Shown: positions 8,115 through 17,645, counted from the first letter of the stretch. The stretch: DNA of 64,000 nucleotides from SM23-73-3 sp964580215 (GCA_964580215.1 CAZOJT010000005.1:1-64000), one strand, 5' to 3'. Notes: generated by a model from the sequence alone, not told the origin. Made by a program: numbers and translations.

Positions 8115-9416
8115 ATGATTGAGCGATACACCACTCCCCGCATGAAGTTTTTGTGGTCCGACCAGAACAAATTCCAAAAATGGCTGGATATTGAGATATT
8201 AGCCTGTGAAGCCATGGCTCATCTGGGAACTATCCCTAAGTCTGCTTTGAGCAAGATAAAGAAGAAAGCCAAGTTCGATGTTAAAAGAATCACTGAGATC
8301 GAAGAGAAGACCAAACATGATGTGGTTGCCTTTCTTACAAATTTGGCTGAAAATGTGGGAGCCGAATCTAGATATATTCATTTTGGTCTGACCTCCTCCG
8401 ATATTCTGGACACCTCGCTTTCCCTTCTGATGAGGGAAGCGGGAGATCTGATCTTCCAGGATCTGGAAAAGTTAATCAGAAGTATAAAGAAAAAGGCTTA
8501 TAAGTTTAAGCACACTCCCATGATGGGTAGAACTCATGGAGTTCACGCCGAACCGATAACGTTAGGCCTTAAATTTGCCCTCTGGTTTGCTGAGATCAAA
8601 AGACATATGGAACGCTTGAAAAAAGCGATTGAGACAATCTCTGTGGGAAAAATTTCCGGGGCAGTGGGCACGTTCTCCAATCTGAATCCTGAAGTGGAAG
8701 AATATGTCTGTAAAAAGCTCAAATTAAAGCCCGCTCCTATCTCCAGCCAGATAGTTCAAAGAGACCGGCATGCTGAATTTTTGACAACCTTAGCTATGAT
8801 TGCAAGCTCCATAGAAAAATTTGCCACTGAGATAAGAAGCTTACAGAGGACTGAGATTCTGGAGTTGGAGGAAGGTTTCAGCAAAGGACAAAAAGGCTCC
8901 TCTGCCATGCCCCATAAAAGAAATCCCATCACCTGTGAGAGGCTCTGTGGACTGGCGCGATTGGTCAGAACCAATGCGCAGGCTTCTTTGGAGAACATAA
9001 CATTGTGGCACGAAAGGGACATCTCTCATTCATCCGTGGAGAGGGTGATAATTCCGGATTCCACCATTCTGGTCGACTACATGCTGATTCAGTTCAACCG
9101 TATCATAGAGAATCTTTTGGTTTATCCCGAGAGCATGATGGCAAATCTAAATAAAACAAAAGGGATGATCTTCTCCGGGCGTTTGCTTCTGGAGCTTTCC
9201 GAAAAGACTGACTCCAAAGAGGTAGCCTACCAGATAGTCCAGGACAATGCCATGAAAGCCTGGAAGGAAAACAAAGATTTTAAGGACCTGATTAGAAACG
9301 ACAAAAAAGTAATAAGATATCTGAGCAAGCAAAAGATCGAAGACTGTTTTAGTCTTGACCACTATTTAAAACACGTGGATTATATTTTTAAAAGAGTGTT
9401 TAGCAAGAAAAAGTGA
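8115..9416 (+). CDS. purB: adenylosuccinate lyase
   Basis: A 433-aa fumarase/aspartase-superfamily enzyme that cleaves SAICAR to AICAR and adenylosuccinate to AMP in purine synthesis. The family signature GSSAMPHKRNP lies near residues 260-270; the conserved motifs GRTHGVHAEP (about 140) and TSSDILDTSL (about 90) hold active-site residues. The N-terminus MIERYTTPRMKFLWSDQNKF is the standard start. purS and purQ follow about 4.5 kb away, separated by a restriction-modification gene and phospholipid genes. No purL is seen. Confidence 0.97.
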   Translation: MIERYTTPRMKFLWSDQNKFQKWLDIEILACEAMAHLGTIPKSALSKIKKKAKFDVKRITEIEEKTKHDVVAFLTNLAENVGAESRYIHFGLTSSDILDTSLSLLMREAGDLIFQDLEKLIRSIKKKAYKFKHTPMMGRTHGVHAEPITLGLKFALWFAEIKRHMERLKKAIETISVGKISGAVGTFSNLNPEVEEYVCKKLKLKPAPISSQIVQRDRHAEFLTTLAMIASSIEKFATEIRSLQRTEILELEEGFSKGQKGSSAMPHKRNPITCERLCGLARLVRTNAQASLENITLWHERDISHSSVERVIIPDSTILVDYMLIQFNRIIENLLVYPESMMANLNKTKGMIFSGRLLLELSEKTDSKEVAYQIVQDNAMKAWKENKDFKDLIRNDKKVIRYLSKQKIEDCFSLDHYLKHVDYIFKRVFSKKK

Positions 9417-9457
9417 ATTATGTGAGGTCTTGAAAAACTACTTTAAAAGGGCAAATT

Positions 9458-9555
9458 GGAGTGTTCACCTTTAGGTGAACCGGGTTAAAGCTTTTTTCCT
9501 TCAAGAAGTTTTCCGCAGGATCCATAGGACAGGTCAAGCTAAAGCTTGACACTCC
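9458..9555. repeat. repeat with GGAGTGT / ACACTCC ends
   Basis: A degenerate element with inverted ends GGAGTGT (9458) and ACACTCC (to 9555) and inner hairpins TTCACCTTTAGGTGAA and GTCAAGCTAAAGCTTGAC. The same outer ends flank family A copies at 25679-25829 and 51500-51713, so this is probably a relative whose centre has been replaced. Confidence 0.6.
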
Positions 9556-9685
9556 AGCAAAACCTTCTCCAGTTTGACTTTTTCAGAAATCTCTGTGTAA
9601 TTGTAGAAAGACGATTTTAATAAAATAAGCGAAGATTTTACTTTTGTAGTTGCACGATTTATCCACAGAGTTTAGATTGAGCATT

Positions 9686-12340
9686 ATGAAAAATAATTTA
9701 AAGAAAAAAATCGGGAAGCTGGCATCCTTGGATGTAAATAAATACGTAAGGAGGGCTAAAGGAAAGGTGGAGGAAAACGTCAAGATTAAATTGACCCTTC
9801 CTCTCCTGAAACTTCTGGGATATGATGTCCAGAAAGATATGGACTTTGAACATCACGTAAGAAATAGAAGGGCGGATATCGCGCTTTTATTTGCAGGTGT
9901 CCCTAAGCTGATCATTGAGACTAAAGATTTAGATGAAAACCTGGATCATCATGTCAATCAGGCTCTGGATTATGCTTTCAAAAAGGGTGTTGACTGGGTA
10001 GTTTTGACCAATGGAATAGAAATTCGACTTTACAAATCATATATCACTGGTGTCTCCCCAATAGACAGAAAGATATTTTTTACCAGATTAAATGAACTGC
10101 CCCAAACTTTTCTCAGCCTTAAGGAGAGAATCTCCAAACAAAACCTTCAAACTGCAGAGAAGATAATCAAGGAAGCGGAAGAGGTCAGAGAAACCGTTAC
10201 TGCCAACATCCTGATAAAAGATTTAGCTGAATGCAAAAAGAGGCTTTTCCTTGATCTTTCGGATCAATTCAAGATCAGGTATAAAGATGATCAAAAATTC
10301 AAAGAGATAATTGATGCCTGGGCCGATAGAGTGAATATGAGTTTGGATGATCCAAAGCGCATCGACAAACTTTGCATGGAGGGAGCCTACACATTAATTA
10401 ACCGACTTTTATTCTTAAGGATTTGCGAAGATAGAGGACATGTGAAAGCTAAATTCAATAAGGATTCGCTGAAGGAATGGCGGGCAATGGTGGAGAAGCC
10501 AAGCCGAATGTTGGGATTGGCGTTTGCGGAGATAAAAGAAAAATTTGAAGGCCTATACCAAGCACCTTTATTCGATGACATTCGTTTCGAAGATATTAAA
10601 TGGAATGAGGAAGCGGTCAATTTCATTTTGAACACTTTAGGGGAACATGATTTTAGTCAGATAACTAAGGATATTTTAGGTCGAGCCTACGAACAACATA
10701 TCAGTAAAAAGGAAAGAAAAGAGTTGGGTCAATTCTACACTCCTGATTTTGTGATCGACTATATATTGGACAGAGTAAGCCTCTCACCCGATAAAAAAAT
10801 CTTAGACCCGGCTTGCGGATCAGGAGGATTTTTGATGAAAGCCTATGATAGGTTGAGAGATGTTTACCGCAGAGAGGGCTGGGCAGAAGAGAACATACAC
10901 AGTGAGATCTTGAGCAAAAACCTTTATGGAATTGACATAAATCCTTTCGCCTCGCAATTGACGGTGATGAATCTTTTTCTGAAGGACCTGGATCATCCAA
11001 CCAGCCATATAAACATAGCGGAAGGGGATTCCTTAGAAAGGCTGGAAAATTCGTTCGATTTTGATTATTTCGAGAAAGAGAGCCCCTTAAACAAGGTGAC
11101 CAACTCCAATAAAAGATTTTCACATGGGATGATCTTAAAACGGACGCCTTTTGATATTGTGGTGGGAAATCCTCCTTACATCAGTTTTGGGGTCAGGGGG
11201 TCGAGAGATTTAGCTCGGAGGAAAAGAAGTCTGTTAAATCTACTGCGTGAAAAATATCCCAACTCCGCCGAATACAAAATCAGCATTTATGCCATCTTCC
11301 TTCAGAGAGGAATTGAACTATTAAAGCCGGGAGGGAAACTTGGATTTATCATTCCCGACAGCTTTCTTTTGGGCAGATATTTTTCGAAGCTGAGAAGATA
11401 TATTTTAAATAACTGTGCCATTGAGGAAGTGGTTTTATTCTTGAAAGATTTTTGGAAATATGGAATTGTGGGCAGACCGGTGATAATCATCTTACGAAAA
11501 GAAACAGACGAAAAGAAAAGAAAATCGAACGAATTGATTGCAAAATTATATGCCACATCGGATGATATTAATCAGGACAAGTTCAAATCTTATTCATATC
11601 CCCAGAGCTATTTTGAAAAAATTCCCTTTAATCGATTCCGGTTGTTTTTCGATAGGGCTTCAAAAAGCTTTGTCGCCAAGATGGAAAAGAATACTATACC
11701 GCTTGGAGACGAAAATGGTATCGTTTCAATCCATGTCGGGGTTCGATCAAAAATTGGCCAAAAGAAAATTGTAAGTGAGTCCAAGAGAGGAACAAACTGG
11801 AAAAGAGGACTAATATCAGGTGGACAAGTAAAGCGATATTCACTAAACTATCAAGGGCACTTCATAAACATAGATTCAGAGATACTTTGGTCAGGGGGGT
11901 GGGATTCGAAAATAGTCTCAAGTAAAAAACTCCTACTTCGAAAAACCGGAGACAGCCTCATTGCAACTTATGACCACAAGGGCTTCTATCATTTGGATAA
12001 CCTACACTCAATAGTGTTAACCGAAAAAGGATATAATTTGAAATATGTTTTAGCCATTCTTAATTCTCAGTTAATGAATCATTATTACCATCTTATCAGC
12101 CTCGAACTGGGCAGACCCATGGCACAAACTGATATAGAAACCATAGAGCAACTTCCCATAAAAAAAGCTTCCAAACAACTACAAAAAACGATAATAAAAC
12201 TTGTTGATCGGATGCTCTCTCTAAACGAAAAACTCCTAAAAGCAGAAGACGGAAAGCAAGTCAAAAATCTCAAAAAAGAGATCGAAACTGTTGATGAAAA
12301 AATTGAAAAGAAGATTAAACAGATATACGGATTTGCTTAG
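9686..12340 (+). CDS. Type IIG-like restriction-modification enzyme (nuclease + N6-adenine methyltransferase + specificity domain)
   Basis: A single chain of 884 aa from ATG 9686; a TTG at 9650 would add 12 residues but fits poorly. Residues 1-170 look like a PD-(D/E)XK nuclease (D64 in RNRRADIAL, E78-T-K80 in LIIETK). The methyltransferase follows, with SAM motif DPACGSGGFLMKAYDRLR near 373 and catalytic NPPY near 494. The C-terminal 200 residues resemble TaqI/Eco57I-type target recognition (LNSQLMNHYY, GRPMAQTDIETIEQLPI). Such enzymes cut unmodified DNA and methylate their own site. It sits alone between purB and psd with no partner gene, as expected for a horizontally acquired defence gene. 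An anti-phage role is inferred. Confidence 0.88.
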   Translation: MKNNLKKKIGKLASLDVNKYVRRAKGKVEENVKIKLTLPLLKLLGYDVQKDMDFEHHVRNRRADIALLFAGVPKLIIETKDLDENLDHHVNQALDYAFKKGVDWVVLTNGIEIRLYKSYITGVSPIDRKIFFTRLNELPQTFLSLKERISKQNLQTAEKIIKEAEEVRETVTANILIKDLAECKKRLFLDLSDQFKIRYKDDQKFKEIIDAWADRVNMSLDDPKRIDKLCMEGAYTLINRLLFLRICEDRGHVKAKFNKDSLKEWRAMVEKPSRMLGLAFAEIKEKFEGLYQAPLFDDIRFEDIKWNEEAVNFILNTLGEHDFSQITKDILGRAYEQHISKKERKELGQFYTPDFVIDYILDRVSLSPDKKILDPACGSGGFLMKAYDRLRDVYRREGWAEENIHSEILSKNLYGIDINPFASQLTVMNLFLKDLDHPTSHINIAEGDSLERLENSFDFDYFEKESPLNKVTNSNKRFSHGMILKRTPFDIVVGNPPYISFGVRGSRDLARRKRSLLNLLREKYPNSAEYKISIYAIFLQRGIELLKPGGKLGFIIPDSFLLGRYFSKLRRYILNNCAIEEVVLFLKDFWKYGIVGRPVIIILRKETDEKKRKSNELIAKLYATSDDINQDKFKSYSYPQSYFEKIPFNRFRLFFDRASKSFVAKMEKNTIPLGDENGIVSIHVGVRSKIGQKKIVSESKRGTNWKRGLISGGQVKRYSLNYQGHFINIDSEILWSGGWDSKIVSSKKLLLRKTGDSLIATYDHKGFYHLDNLHSIVLTEKGYNLKYVLAILNSQLMNHYYHLISLELGRPMAQTDIETIEQLPIKKASKQLQKTIIKLVDRMLSLNEKLLKAEDGKQVKNLKKEIETVDEKIEKKIKQIYGFA

Positions 12341-12424
12341 GTTTTTTGTGAATCTTCCATATAAGTATAGCATTTTCAATAATGTAGTTTTTTGGCGAAA
12401 CTAACATTTTCATTATTTAGTGAT

Positions 12425-13069
12425 ATGACAAAGGAAAGCTTAACTTTTATAGTGCCCGCTTTGGGCATCGCACTGATTCTATTTGCTGTCTGGGCGTATA
12501 GTGCTGAGATGATAATTTTCTTATTTGCTGCAATATTTCTTCTGCTTTCACTTTTTTTAGCTTTTTTCTTCAGGGACCCAGAGAGAAAAGTTCCTGATGG
12601 CGAAAACCTGATTCTTTCTTCCGCAGACGGAAAGATCATATCCGTAAAACCTTTTGACAATTTGGAGTTTGTCGGTGAAAAAGGAACTTTAGTGAGCGTC
12701 TTTATGTCAGTCTTCAATGTGCACGTCAATCGTGCTCCCATCTCCGGTAATGTGAGATATTTTAAGTATAATCCGGGCAAGTTCCATCCTGCCTTCAAAG
12801 ATAAAGCTTCTTTAGAAAATGAACAGACCGAGCTGGGTTTAGAGAATGAACATGGCAAAATCATTTTGAAGCAGATAGCAGGAATCATCGCTCGAAGAAT
12901 CGTGTGCAAAGTCAAGCCGGGGGATTTGGTAAAAGCAGGGCAGCGTTTTGGAATGGTCAAATTCGGCTCCCGGGTCGATCTTTTCTTACCTGAAAACGTG
13001 GAGATCAAGGTAAAGCTGAAACAGAAGGTTAAAGCTGGAGAAACTATCATAGGGGTTTTTAAAAAGTGA
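12425..13069 (+). CDS. psd: phosphatidylserine decarboxylase (short, archaeal/Bacillus-like type)
   Basis: A proenzyme of 214 aa from ATG 12425; an upstream TTG at 12392 is a possible but weaker start. It converts phosphatidylserine to phosphatidylethanolamine at the inner membrane. Two N-terminal membrane segments precede FFRDPERKVP. Core motifs DGKIISV, FMSVFNVHVNRAP (about 95-107) and the self-cleavage Gly-Ser in MVKFGSRVDLFLP, where the Ser gives the pyruvoyl cofactor, are visible. It overlaps pssA by 4 bases (GTGA), so the two steps of PE synthesis are translationally coupled. Confidence 0.95.
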   Translation: MTKESLTFIVPALGIALILFAVWAYSAEMIIFLFAAIFLLLSLFLAFFFRDPERKVPDGENLILSSADGKIISVKPFDNLEFVGEKGTLVSVFMSVFNVHVNRAPISGNVRYFKYNPGKFHPAFKDKASLENEQTELGLENEHGKIILKQIAGIIARRIVCKVKPGDLVKAGQRFGMVKFGSRVDLFLPENVEIKVKLKQKVKAGETIIGVFKK

Positions 13070-13785
13070 AAAACATTAAAGGAATCTTTCCCGGGGTCTT
13101 CACCGTAGGCAATATGTTCTGTGGCTTTGTGTCGATTCTTCACAGCTTCGATGGAGAACCAATCTTTGCTGCCTGGATGATAGTCTTAGCCGGTTTCTTC
13201 GACGCTTTAGATGGAAAGATAGCCAGATTTGCAGGATCCACCTCCCGTTTTGGGGTGGAGTTGGATTCATTGGCTGACATTCTCTCCTTCGGGATCGCAC
13301 CGGCGGTTTTGTTTTACAACCTAAGAATCTATCCCCTGGGCAAATGGGGTTGGATATTGGGTTTTGTCTTTATCATGTGCGGCGCATTCCGACTGGCCCG
13401 ATTCAATCTCCAGCAATCCAAATTAAAGGAAAAACTTCCCTATATGGGCTTGCCCATCCCTACAGCGGCCATAACCCTGGTGAGTTATATATTGTTCTGT
13501 AATGAAATCTGGGGAACATTGCGATTTCCCAAAGCCTTAATCACCATGATCATCGCCTTCTCCGGATTGATGGTAAGCGGGATAGAATATGAAACCTTGC
13601 CTAAGTTTTCTTTTAGCGATAGAAAAACTAAAATCAAACTCATGTATGTTTTCGTATTTTTGGTGGTTCTGATAATCAATCCCAGACTGGCTCTATTCCC
13701 CTTTGGTTTGCTTTACATCCTATCCGGGCTGGGTAAGGGTGCTTATGTATTGTTCCGTGCTGAAAAACAGGAGAGTGTATCTTAA
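13066..13785 (+). CDS. pssA: CDP-diacylglycerol--serine O-phosphatidyltransferase
   Basis: A 239-aa multi-pass membrane enzyme that makes phosphatidylserine from CDP-diacylglycerol and serine. It carries the complete CDP-alcohol phosphotransferase motif: DALDGKIARFAG followed by GVELDSLAD near residues 45-72, with the four spaced Asp residues. The N-terminus (FPGVFTVGNMFCGFVSI) and later membrane segments match the pssA type. It starts at GTG inside the psd stop region. The product feeds directly into Psd. Confidence 0.96.
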   Translation: MKNIKGIFPGVFTVGNMFCGFVSILHSFDGEPIFAAWMIVLAGFFDALDGKIARFAGSTSRFGVELDSLADILSFGIAPAVLFYNLRIYPLGKWGWILGFVFIMCGAFRLARFNLQQSKLKEKLPYMGLPIPTAAITLVSYILFCNEIWGTLRFPKALITMIIAFSGLMVSGIEYETLPKFSFSDRKTKIKLMYVFVFLVVLIINPRLALFPFGLLYILSGLGKGAYVLFRAEKQESVS

Positions 13786-13903
13786 ATAAAGAGGAGAAAC
13801 GCTCAATTTTGTATTTTTCCGATCCCTAGATACCGAGCATTTCATTTGAACACGATATTACTTGAGCTAGACTTCAAAATCTTTTGAAGGAGCATTTGAT
13901 ATT

Positions 13904-14167
13904 ATGAACAAGGAAAACGAAACCGGCTTGGCGGTGGTGTATGTCAAACTCAAGGACGGGGTTTTGGACCCGCAAGGTTCCACCATCAAAAGCGCTTTAG
14001 AAAACATGGGCTATCAGGGGATAAAACAGATCCGTTCCGGAAAGATTTTCGAGATAACTTTTCAAAAAGATGAAAAAAGAAATCCAGAGGAGTTGATCGA
14101 TGAAATCTGTCGAAAGCTTTTAACTAATCCAATAATAGAAAAATATAACTTCGAGATCACCAAATGA
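13904..14167 (+). CDS. purS: phosphoribosylformylglycinamidine synthase subunit PurS
   Basis: An 87-aa protein matching the usual PurS length. PurS bridges PurL and PurQ in the three-part FGAM synthetase of purine synthesis. Recognisable phrases are VYVKLKDGVLDPQGSTIKSALENMGY and the C-terminal EEICRKLLTNPIIEKYNFEI-like segment. A GAAGGAG ribosome binding site lies 10 bases before the ATG. Its stop overlaps purQ by 4 bases (ATGA). The 118 bases upstream show no riboswitch that I can recognise. Confidence 0.95.
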   Translation: MNKENETGLAVVYVKLKDGVLDPQGSTIKSALENMGYQGIKQIRSGKIFEITFQKDEKRNPEELIDEICRKLLTNPIIEKYNFEITK

Positions 14168-14862
14168 AATTTGGAGTCATAATTTTTCCCGGCTCGAATT
14201 GTGACTACGACGCCTACATGGCGATCAAAACCGTGATAAAGCAGGATGTGGAGTTTCTGTGGCATCAGGATACCTCCCTGCACAACTGCGACTGTGTGAT
14301 CTTACCAGGTGGCTTTTCCTATGGCGATTATCTGAGGACCGGCGCCATCGCAAGGTTCTCCTCAATCATGAAAAAGGTGATAGAATTTGCCAAGGACGGC
14401 GGCCTGGTGGTAGGAATTTGCAATGGCTTTCAAATACTCTTGGAGGTAGGTCTTCTTCCCGGAGCAATGCTTAAGAACTCCTCTCTCCGCTTCATATGCA
14501 AATTTGTCCATATCAAGGTGGAAAATGAGAACACCCCCCTCACCAGTCTATCTAAGAAGGGACAGGTTCTCAAAATCCCCATAGCCCACTCTGATGGAAA
14601 TTACTTTATACCTGAAGAGGGTGCAAGAAAGCTTAAAGAAAACGATCAGATAGTCTTCAGATATTGTGATGAAGTGGGAAACGTTTCCCCGGAGGCAAAC
14701 CCCAATGGCTCTCTGGATAACATTGCCGGAATCTGTAACCAGACCAAAAACGTGCTGGGAATGATGCCTCATCCAGAGAGAGCTTCAGAGGTCATTCTGG
14801 GTTCGGATGATGGAAAATACATTTTTCAGTCGATAGTTAATTTCTTCGGTAACAGGAGATGA
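14164..14862 (+). CDS. purQ: phosphoribosylformylglycinamidine synthase subunit PurQ (glutaminase)
   Basis: A 232-aa class I glutamine amidotransferase that supplies ammonia to PurL. The nucleophile is Cys86 in GLVVGICNGFQ; the His-Glu pair is in MMPHPERASE near the C-terminus. The N-terminus FGVIIFPGSNCDYDAY is characteristic of PurQ. It is coupled to purS by a 4-base overlap. purL, normally the next gene, is absent and must lie elsewhere in the genome. Confidence 0.97.
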   Translation: MKFGVIIFPGSNCDYDAYMAIKTVIKQDVEFLWHQDTSLHNCDCVILPGGFSYGDYLRTGAIARFSSIMKKVIEFAKDGGLVVGICNGFQILLEVGLLPGAMLKNSSLRFICKFVHIKVENENTPLTSLSKKGQVLKIPIAHSDGNYFIPEEGARKLKENDQIVFRYCDEVGNVSPEANPNGSLDNIAGICNQTKNVLGMMPHPERASEVILGSDDGKYIFQSIVNFFGNRR

Positions 14863-14875
14863 AGGAGGGGAGAGT

Positions 14876-15142
14876 TTGAAGGGACGTGAAGTAACCTTTT
14901 TGCTGGTTTCCTTGGTTCTGGCAGCAGTAGTGGGAGGGCTGATAGGAGATATCATTGGCTCGTTTCTGCCAGAGGGTGCAGTTAAGACCCTTTTCAAGGA
15001 AAACATCTCCATCGGGTTTAGTCCACTGACCTTAGAACTTTATGCCATAAGTTTCACCATCGGTCTTATGGTCAAGATAAATTTTGTCAGCATTCTATTT
15101 CTCATTCTGGTGGTGATATATTTCCGGTGGTGGTTCCTTTAA
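14876..15142 (+). CDS. DUF4321-like small membrane protein
   Basis: An 88-aa hydrophobic protein with two membrane helices (about residues 7-30 and 52-86) and the phrase GGLIGDIIGSFLPEG between them, which I associate with the DUF4321 family of small membrane proteins. The TTG start at 14876 is chosen because GAAGGAGGGG lies just 5 bases upstream. It begins 13 bases after purQ, so it is in the same operon. Function unknown. Its position before tatA recalls clusters of envelope genes. Confidence 0.7.
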   Translation: MKGREVTFLLVSLVLAAVVGGLIGDIIGSFLPEGAVKTLFKENISIGFSPLTLELYAISFTIGLMVKINFVSILFLILVVIYFRWWFL

Positions 15143-15236
15143 AGAAGAATTTAAGTTTTTGGGTAAGAAAACAGAACTCTCAGCCGAAAGTCAACGTATC
15201 AGATTTTGGATCATATTTATCTTAGGGAGGTAATCC

Positions 15237-15449
15237 ATGTTAGGTGGAATCGGCGCACAGGAATTGATTTTAATACTTCTGGTGATCCTTCTTTTGTTTG
15301 GAGCTAAAAAGATTCCAGAGATCGCTCAAGGATTGGGTAAAGGGATGAGGGAGTTCAGAAAGGCTATGAAGGAAACGCAGGATGAGTTAACCAAACCCGA
15401 ACCCCCAGCCGAAGAGAAAAAACCGAACTCAGAAGAAAAGAAAAATTAA
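15237..15449 (+). CDS. tatA: twin-arginine translocase subunit TatA
   Basis: A 70-aa protein with the standard TatA plan: a short N-terminus (MLGGIGAQELI), one membrane helix (LILLVILLLFGAKKIPEIAQGLGK), an amphipathic helix and a charged Lys/Glu tail. The conserved Phe-Gly hinge (LLFGAKKIPE) is present. TatA oligomers form the export path for folded proteins. AGGGAGG stands 9 bases before the ATG. tatC is not in the window. Confidence 0.95.
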   Translation: MLGGIGAQELILILLVILLLFGAKKIPEIAQGLGKGMREFRKAMKETQDELTKPEPPAEEKKPNSEEKKN

Positions 15450-15500
15450 CAAATGTCCTTTCGAGAAAAAGCAAAAAAGGTTGAAGAAGGGGAATAACAC

Positions 15501-15947
15501 ATGCCCATTTTCACCAAGAGAGACATCGACAAAATATCTGACTGTCTGAAAGCAGAAAGCGTACACAAGGAGAAAGATCACTTTCGAATAAAGATATCCG
15601 CTGAGGAAGGACGCAGAACCTTGATTCTGGAAATCTATCCTGAGGTGACCCTGGGGAAGGGAAAGGGTCCCATGGTGGTGGTTTATACCTCCAACGCTCA
15701 CCTTCAATTGCATAGTTGTTCCGGTTATGTCACCAGTGAAGAATTGGGCGAGGTCACCTTTGTGGGTGAATCTGCAGGAAAAGTTTCTGGACTTGTGGTG
15801 GAAAGACAAGCCGCCTGTTCTCTTTATGCCAATGTGAAACGAGAGCTTCTATCCGGCGATTTCACCAAATTCGGTGTGGAGGTGATGCTCTCCGGCGTAG
15901 CCTTATCCTTGGCTGAAGAGATCATAGAGAAAAGCAAAAGAAAATAG
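15501..15947 (+). CDS. conserved-looking hypothetical protein (148 aa)
   Basis: I do not recognise the family. The product has no signal peptide or membrane helix. It opens with MPIFTKRDIDKISDCLKAES and alternates beta-like strands (TLILEIYPEV, PMVVVYTSNAHLQLHSCSGYV) with a C-terminal helix. Three Cys are visible (residues 14, 74 and about 109). GAAGGGGAATAACAC before the ATG gives a fair ribosome binding site. It is 51 bases after tatA and codon use is like its neighbours, so it is probably a real gene of the same transcript. A 14-codon ORF (MSFREKAKKVEEGE) fills part of the gap after tatA. Confidence 0.65.
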   Translation: MPIFTKRDIDKISDCLKAESVHKEKDHFRIKISAEEGRRTLILEIYPEVTLGKGKGPMVVVYTSNAHLQLHSCSGYVTSEELGEVTFVGESAGKVSGLVVERQAACSLYANVKRELLSGDFTKFGVEVMLSGVALSLAEEIIEKSKRK

Positions 15948-16671
15948 TTCTATCGGGTATGATGATCTTCTTACTTTCGTTCGTCACGGATGCCCTCCTC
16001 CGTGATGTTTTCATTTTAACGGACGAGTTGGCCCTCACGCCACAGGGCGTCAGGAGTAGCTCCTGACACAACCCAAAACAGGGAAGTCCCGAGCTCCTGA
16101 CCTACCGGCTGGACATGCGGGACTTGCGGGACGTGCGGATGGCTGTTTTTCATTTTTTCATTTGTCCTGGTGGAACTGGTGCATCTGGTGTTTCTGGTGC
16201 TTCTGGTGGTTGTTTTTATTTTTTTTCACTTTTTCCGCCAAGTTATTCAAGTTTAGTGTCTTAGATATTAATTCTGATGAATTTTGATGAATTCGAGGTT
16301 TAAGGTTCAAGGTTTAAAAGTTCAAAGGTTCAAAGTTCAAAGTTACGCATTCTACAAATTCGGTAAGGGTGCATGTACAATATATTCCATCTCTCATAAA
16401 TACCGGAGCTATCCTTTTCACCACAAAAGTTGGTGTGAATTTGCTTTTGGTGGTAAGAGCGACTACGGGTTAGGTATGAGAATGGGGTTTTATCTTGGTG
16501 TCAGGTGCGCAGAGCACCCGACCTACCTACTTAACGACTTGCGCATAAGTTGCTGCCGGGAATAATACAAATAGGAACTTATATGAACTAAATTTATAAA
16601 CGTTTCTAAACCAAATTACACAACTAACCTAGACAGTTGGTTTGATGCGCTTGTTAGAAAGATGCTACATA
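15948..16671. repeat. 720-base repeat-rich region without a supported gene
   Basis: Contents in order: hairpin CACGGATGCCCTCCTCCGTG near 15986; palindrome GTCAGGAGTAGCTCCTGAC at 16049-16067, repeated at the end of the HEPN gene (17705-17721); a run of GCGGGAC units near 16115-16135; a CTGGTG short tandem at 16165-16212; a GTTCAAA-type tandem at 16295-16344 that recurs inverted at 34634-34668; and a TCAGGTGCGCAGAGCACCCGA palindrome-like unit near 16500. A 93-aa ORF across the tandem repeat is not convincing. Confidence 0.7.
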
Positions 16672-17598
16672 TTAACCAGTTTTAATTCGATTTTTTATTT
16701 TAGATAAGCGTTGCATAAATATTTCAGTAAATATATGATTGAAATTATATATTATAATTCGCTTATCGTTGTTTAACATACTTTTAAGTTCGTTACTTAG
16801 ATTTTTAGATAAAAAACTCGTTATCTTATTTCCAAATGTGTTTACTGCATTATCACCAATATCAACAACTTTTATCATATGGTCTTTCAAGTAAACATTT
16901 TGACGAAATTTTTTTATTAAGTTTATACTTTTATCTTTTATATAAAGTATTACGTCACTCAATTTATTATCCCTATTTTCCAATTCTTTTTGGCTTGAAA
17001 CATATTCTTCAAATAAATCACTTCTAATAATTTCCTCAAAAATCTCAATTTCTTTTTTCTCAAAGGACAAGATAGGAACAGGACTTTCAATATTGATTGT
17101 TGAAATGCAATTAAATAAGTTATTCAAAAATAAAATGAATTCCGGTTTCAAGTATTTCTCTAATTCAAAAGTATTCGGAATCCCTAAGGTTGTAACCATA
17201 GACCTTTTTGTATGTAATGCCAAGATTAAATCCGAGAGAAAATGCCTTAATTGACCCAATGAGGTATTTTCTAATTTGGTAGGTGTTGATTTAAGGTACT
17301 TATTAGTAATGAGAGCTTTTAGCTCATCATCTATCAATGATATTTTATTATAACTTTCTTTTACGATTCTCTTTCTTATAAAATCTGAGTCAACGAATCG
17401 TTCATAGTTATCTCCATAAAATCTAAAACCATCAACACCACTTTGAAACATTGAACTAAAAAATACTCTTCGGAAGTTATATTTCTCACCACCATCGACG
17501 ATTTCTGAAGCTTTTTCAATTACTATAGTAAATGCATCAGTAAATGCATCAAGAGTACCGATGTGATAAGGCGATATATTTGCTATTCTTTTGGGCAT
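16672..17598 (-). CDS. unknown AT-rich accessory protein (308 aa)
   Basis: Family not recognised. The gene is much richer in A/T than its neighbours and uses AAA/ATA/TTA codons heavily, a sign of transfer. The product has no signal peptide or clear membrane helix and looks mainly alpha-helical, with a Lys/Ile/Asn-rich C-terminal half (LIKKFRQNVYLKDHMIKVVD) and an N-terminal segment MPKRIANISPYHIGTLDAFTDAF. No nuclease, kinase or ATP-binding motif stands out. Upstream lies a palindrome also found upstream of the neighbouring HEPN gene, so the two may belong to one mobile or defence-type module. Confidence 0.6.
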   Translation of the reverse strand: MPKRIANISPYHIGTLDAFTDAFTIVIEKASEIVDGGEKYNFRRVFFSSMFQSGVDGFRFYGDNYERFVDSDFIRKRIVKESYNKISLIDDELKALITNKYLKSTPTKLENTSLGQLRHFLSDLILALHTKRSMVTTLGIPNTFELEKYLKPEFILFLNNLFNCISTINIESPVPILSFEKKEIEIFEEIIRSDLFEEYVSSQKELENRDNKLSDVILYIKDKSINLIKKFRQNVYLKDHMIKVVDIGDNAVNTFGNKITSFLSKNLSNELKSMLNNDKRIIIYNFNHIFTEIFMQRLSKIKNRIKTG

Positions 17599-17609
17599 TT
17601 ATTTATCTT

Positions 17610-17645
17610 GCTAACTACTGATTATACGGTTTTCCACATAAACCC
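17610..17645. repeat. direct repeat with TTATACGG...CCACATAA palindrome
   Basis: The phrase GCTAACTACTGATTATA (17610-17626) followed by an imperfect palindrome. The same phrase and palindrome occur at 18291-18327. Each copy lies just upstream of an accessory gene start (12 and 48 bases), so it could be an operator, a promoter unit or a mark of duplication. Confidence 0.75.

Noticed and set aside
9650..9685. TTG start for the Type IIG enzyme
   Set aside because: The ATG at 9686 gives the natural Lys-rich N-terminus; the 12 extra residues have no support.
12376..13143. Long minus-strand ORF (255 aa) over psd
   Set aside because: It is the antisense shadow of psd-pssA; the plus strand has clear catalytic motifs.
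13786..13903. Purine riboswitch before purS
   Set aside because: Only 118 bases, with no recognisable purine-riboswitch core; nothing beyond a normal leader is visible.
16284..16565. Plus-strand ORF of 93 aa
   Set aside because: Its first third is the GTTCAAA tandem repeat read in frame; there is no ribosome binding site and no recognisable domain.
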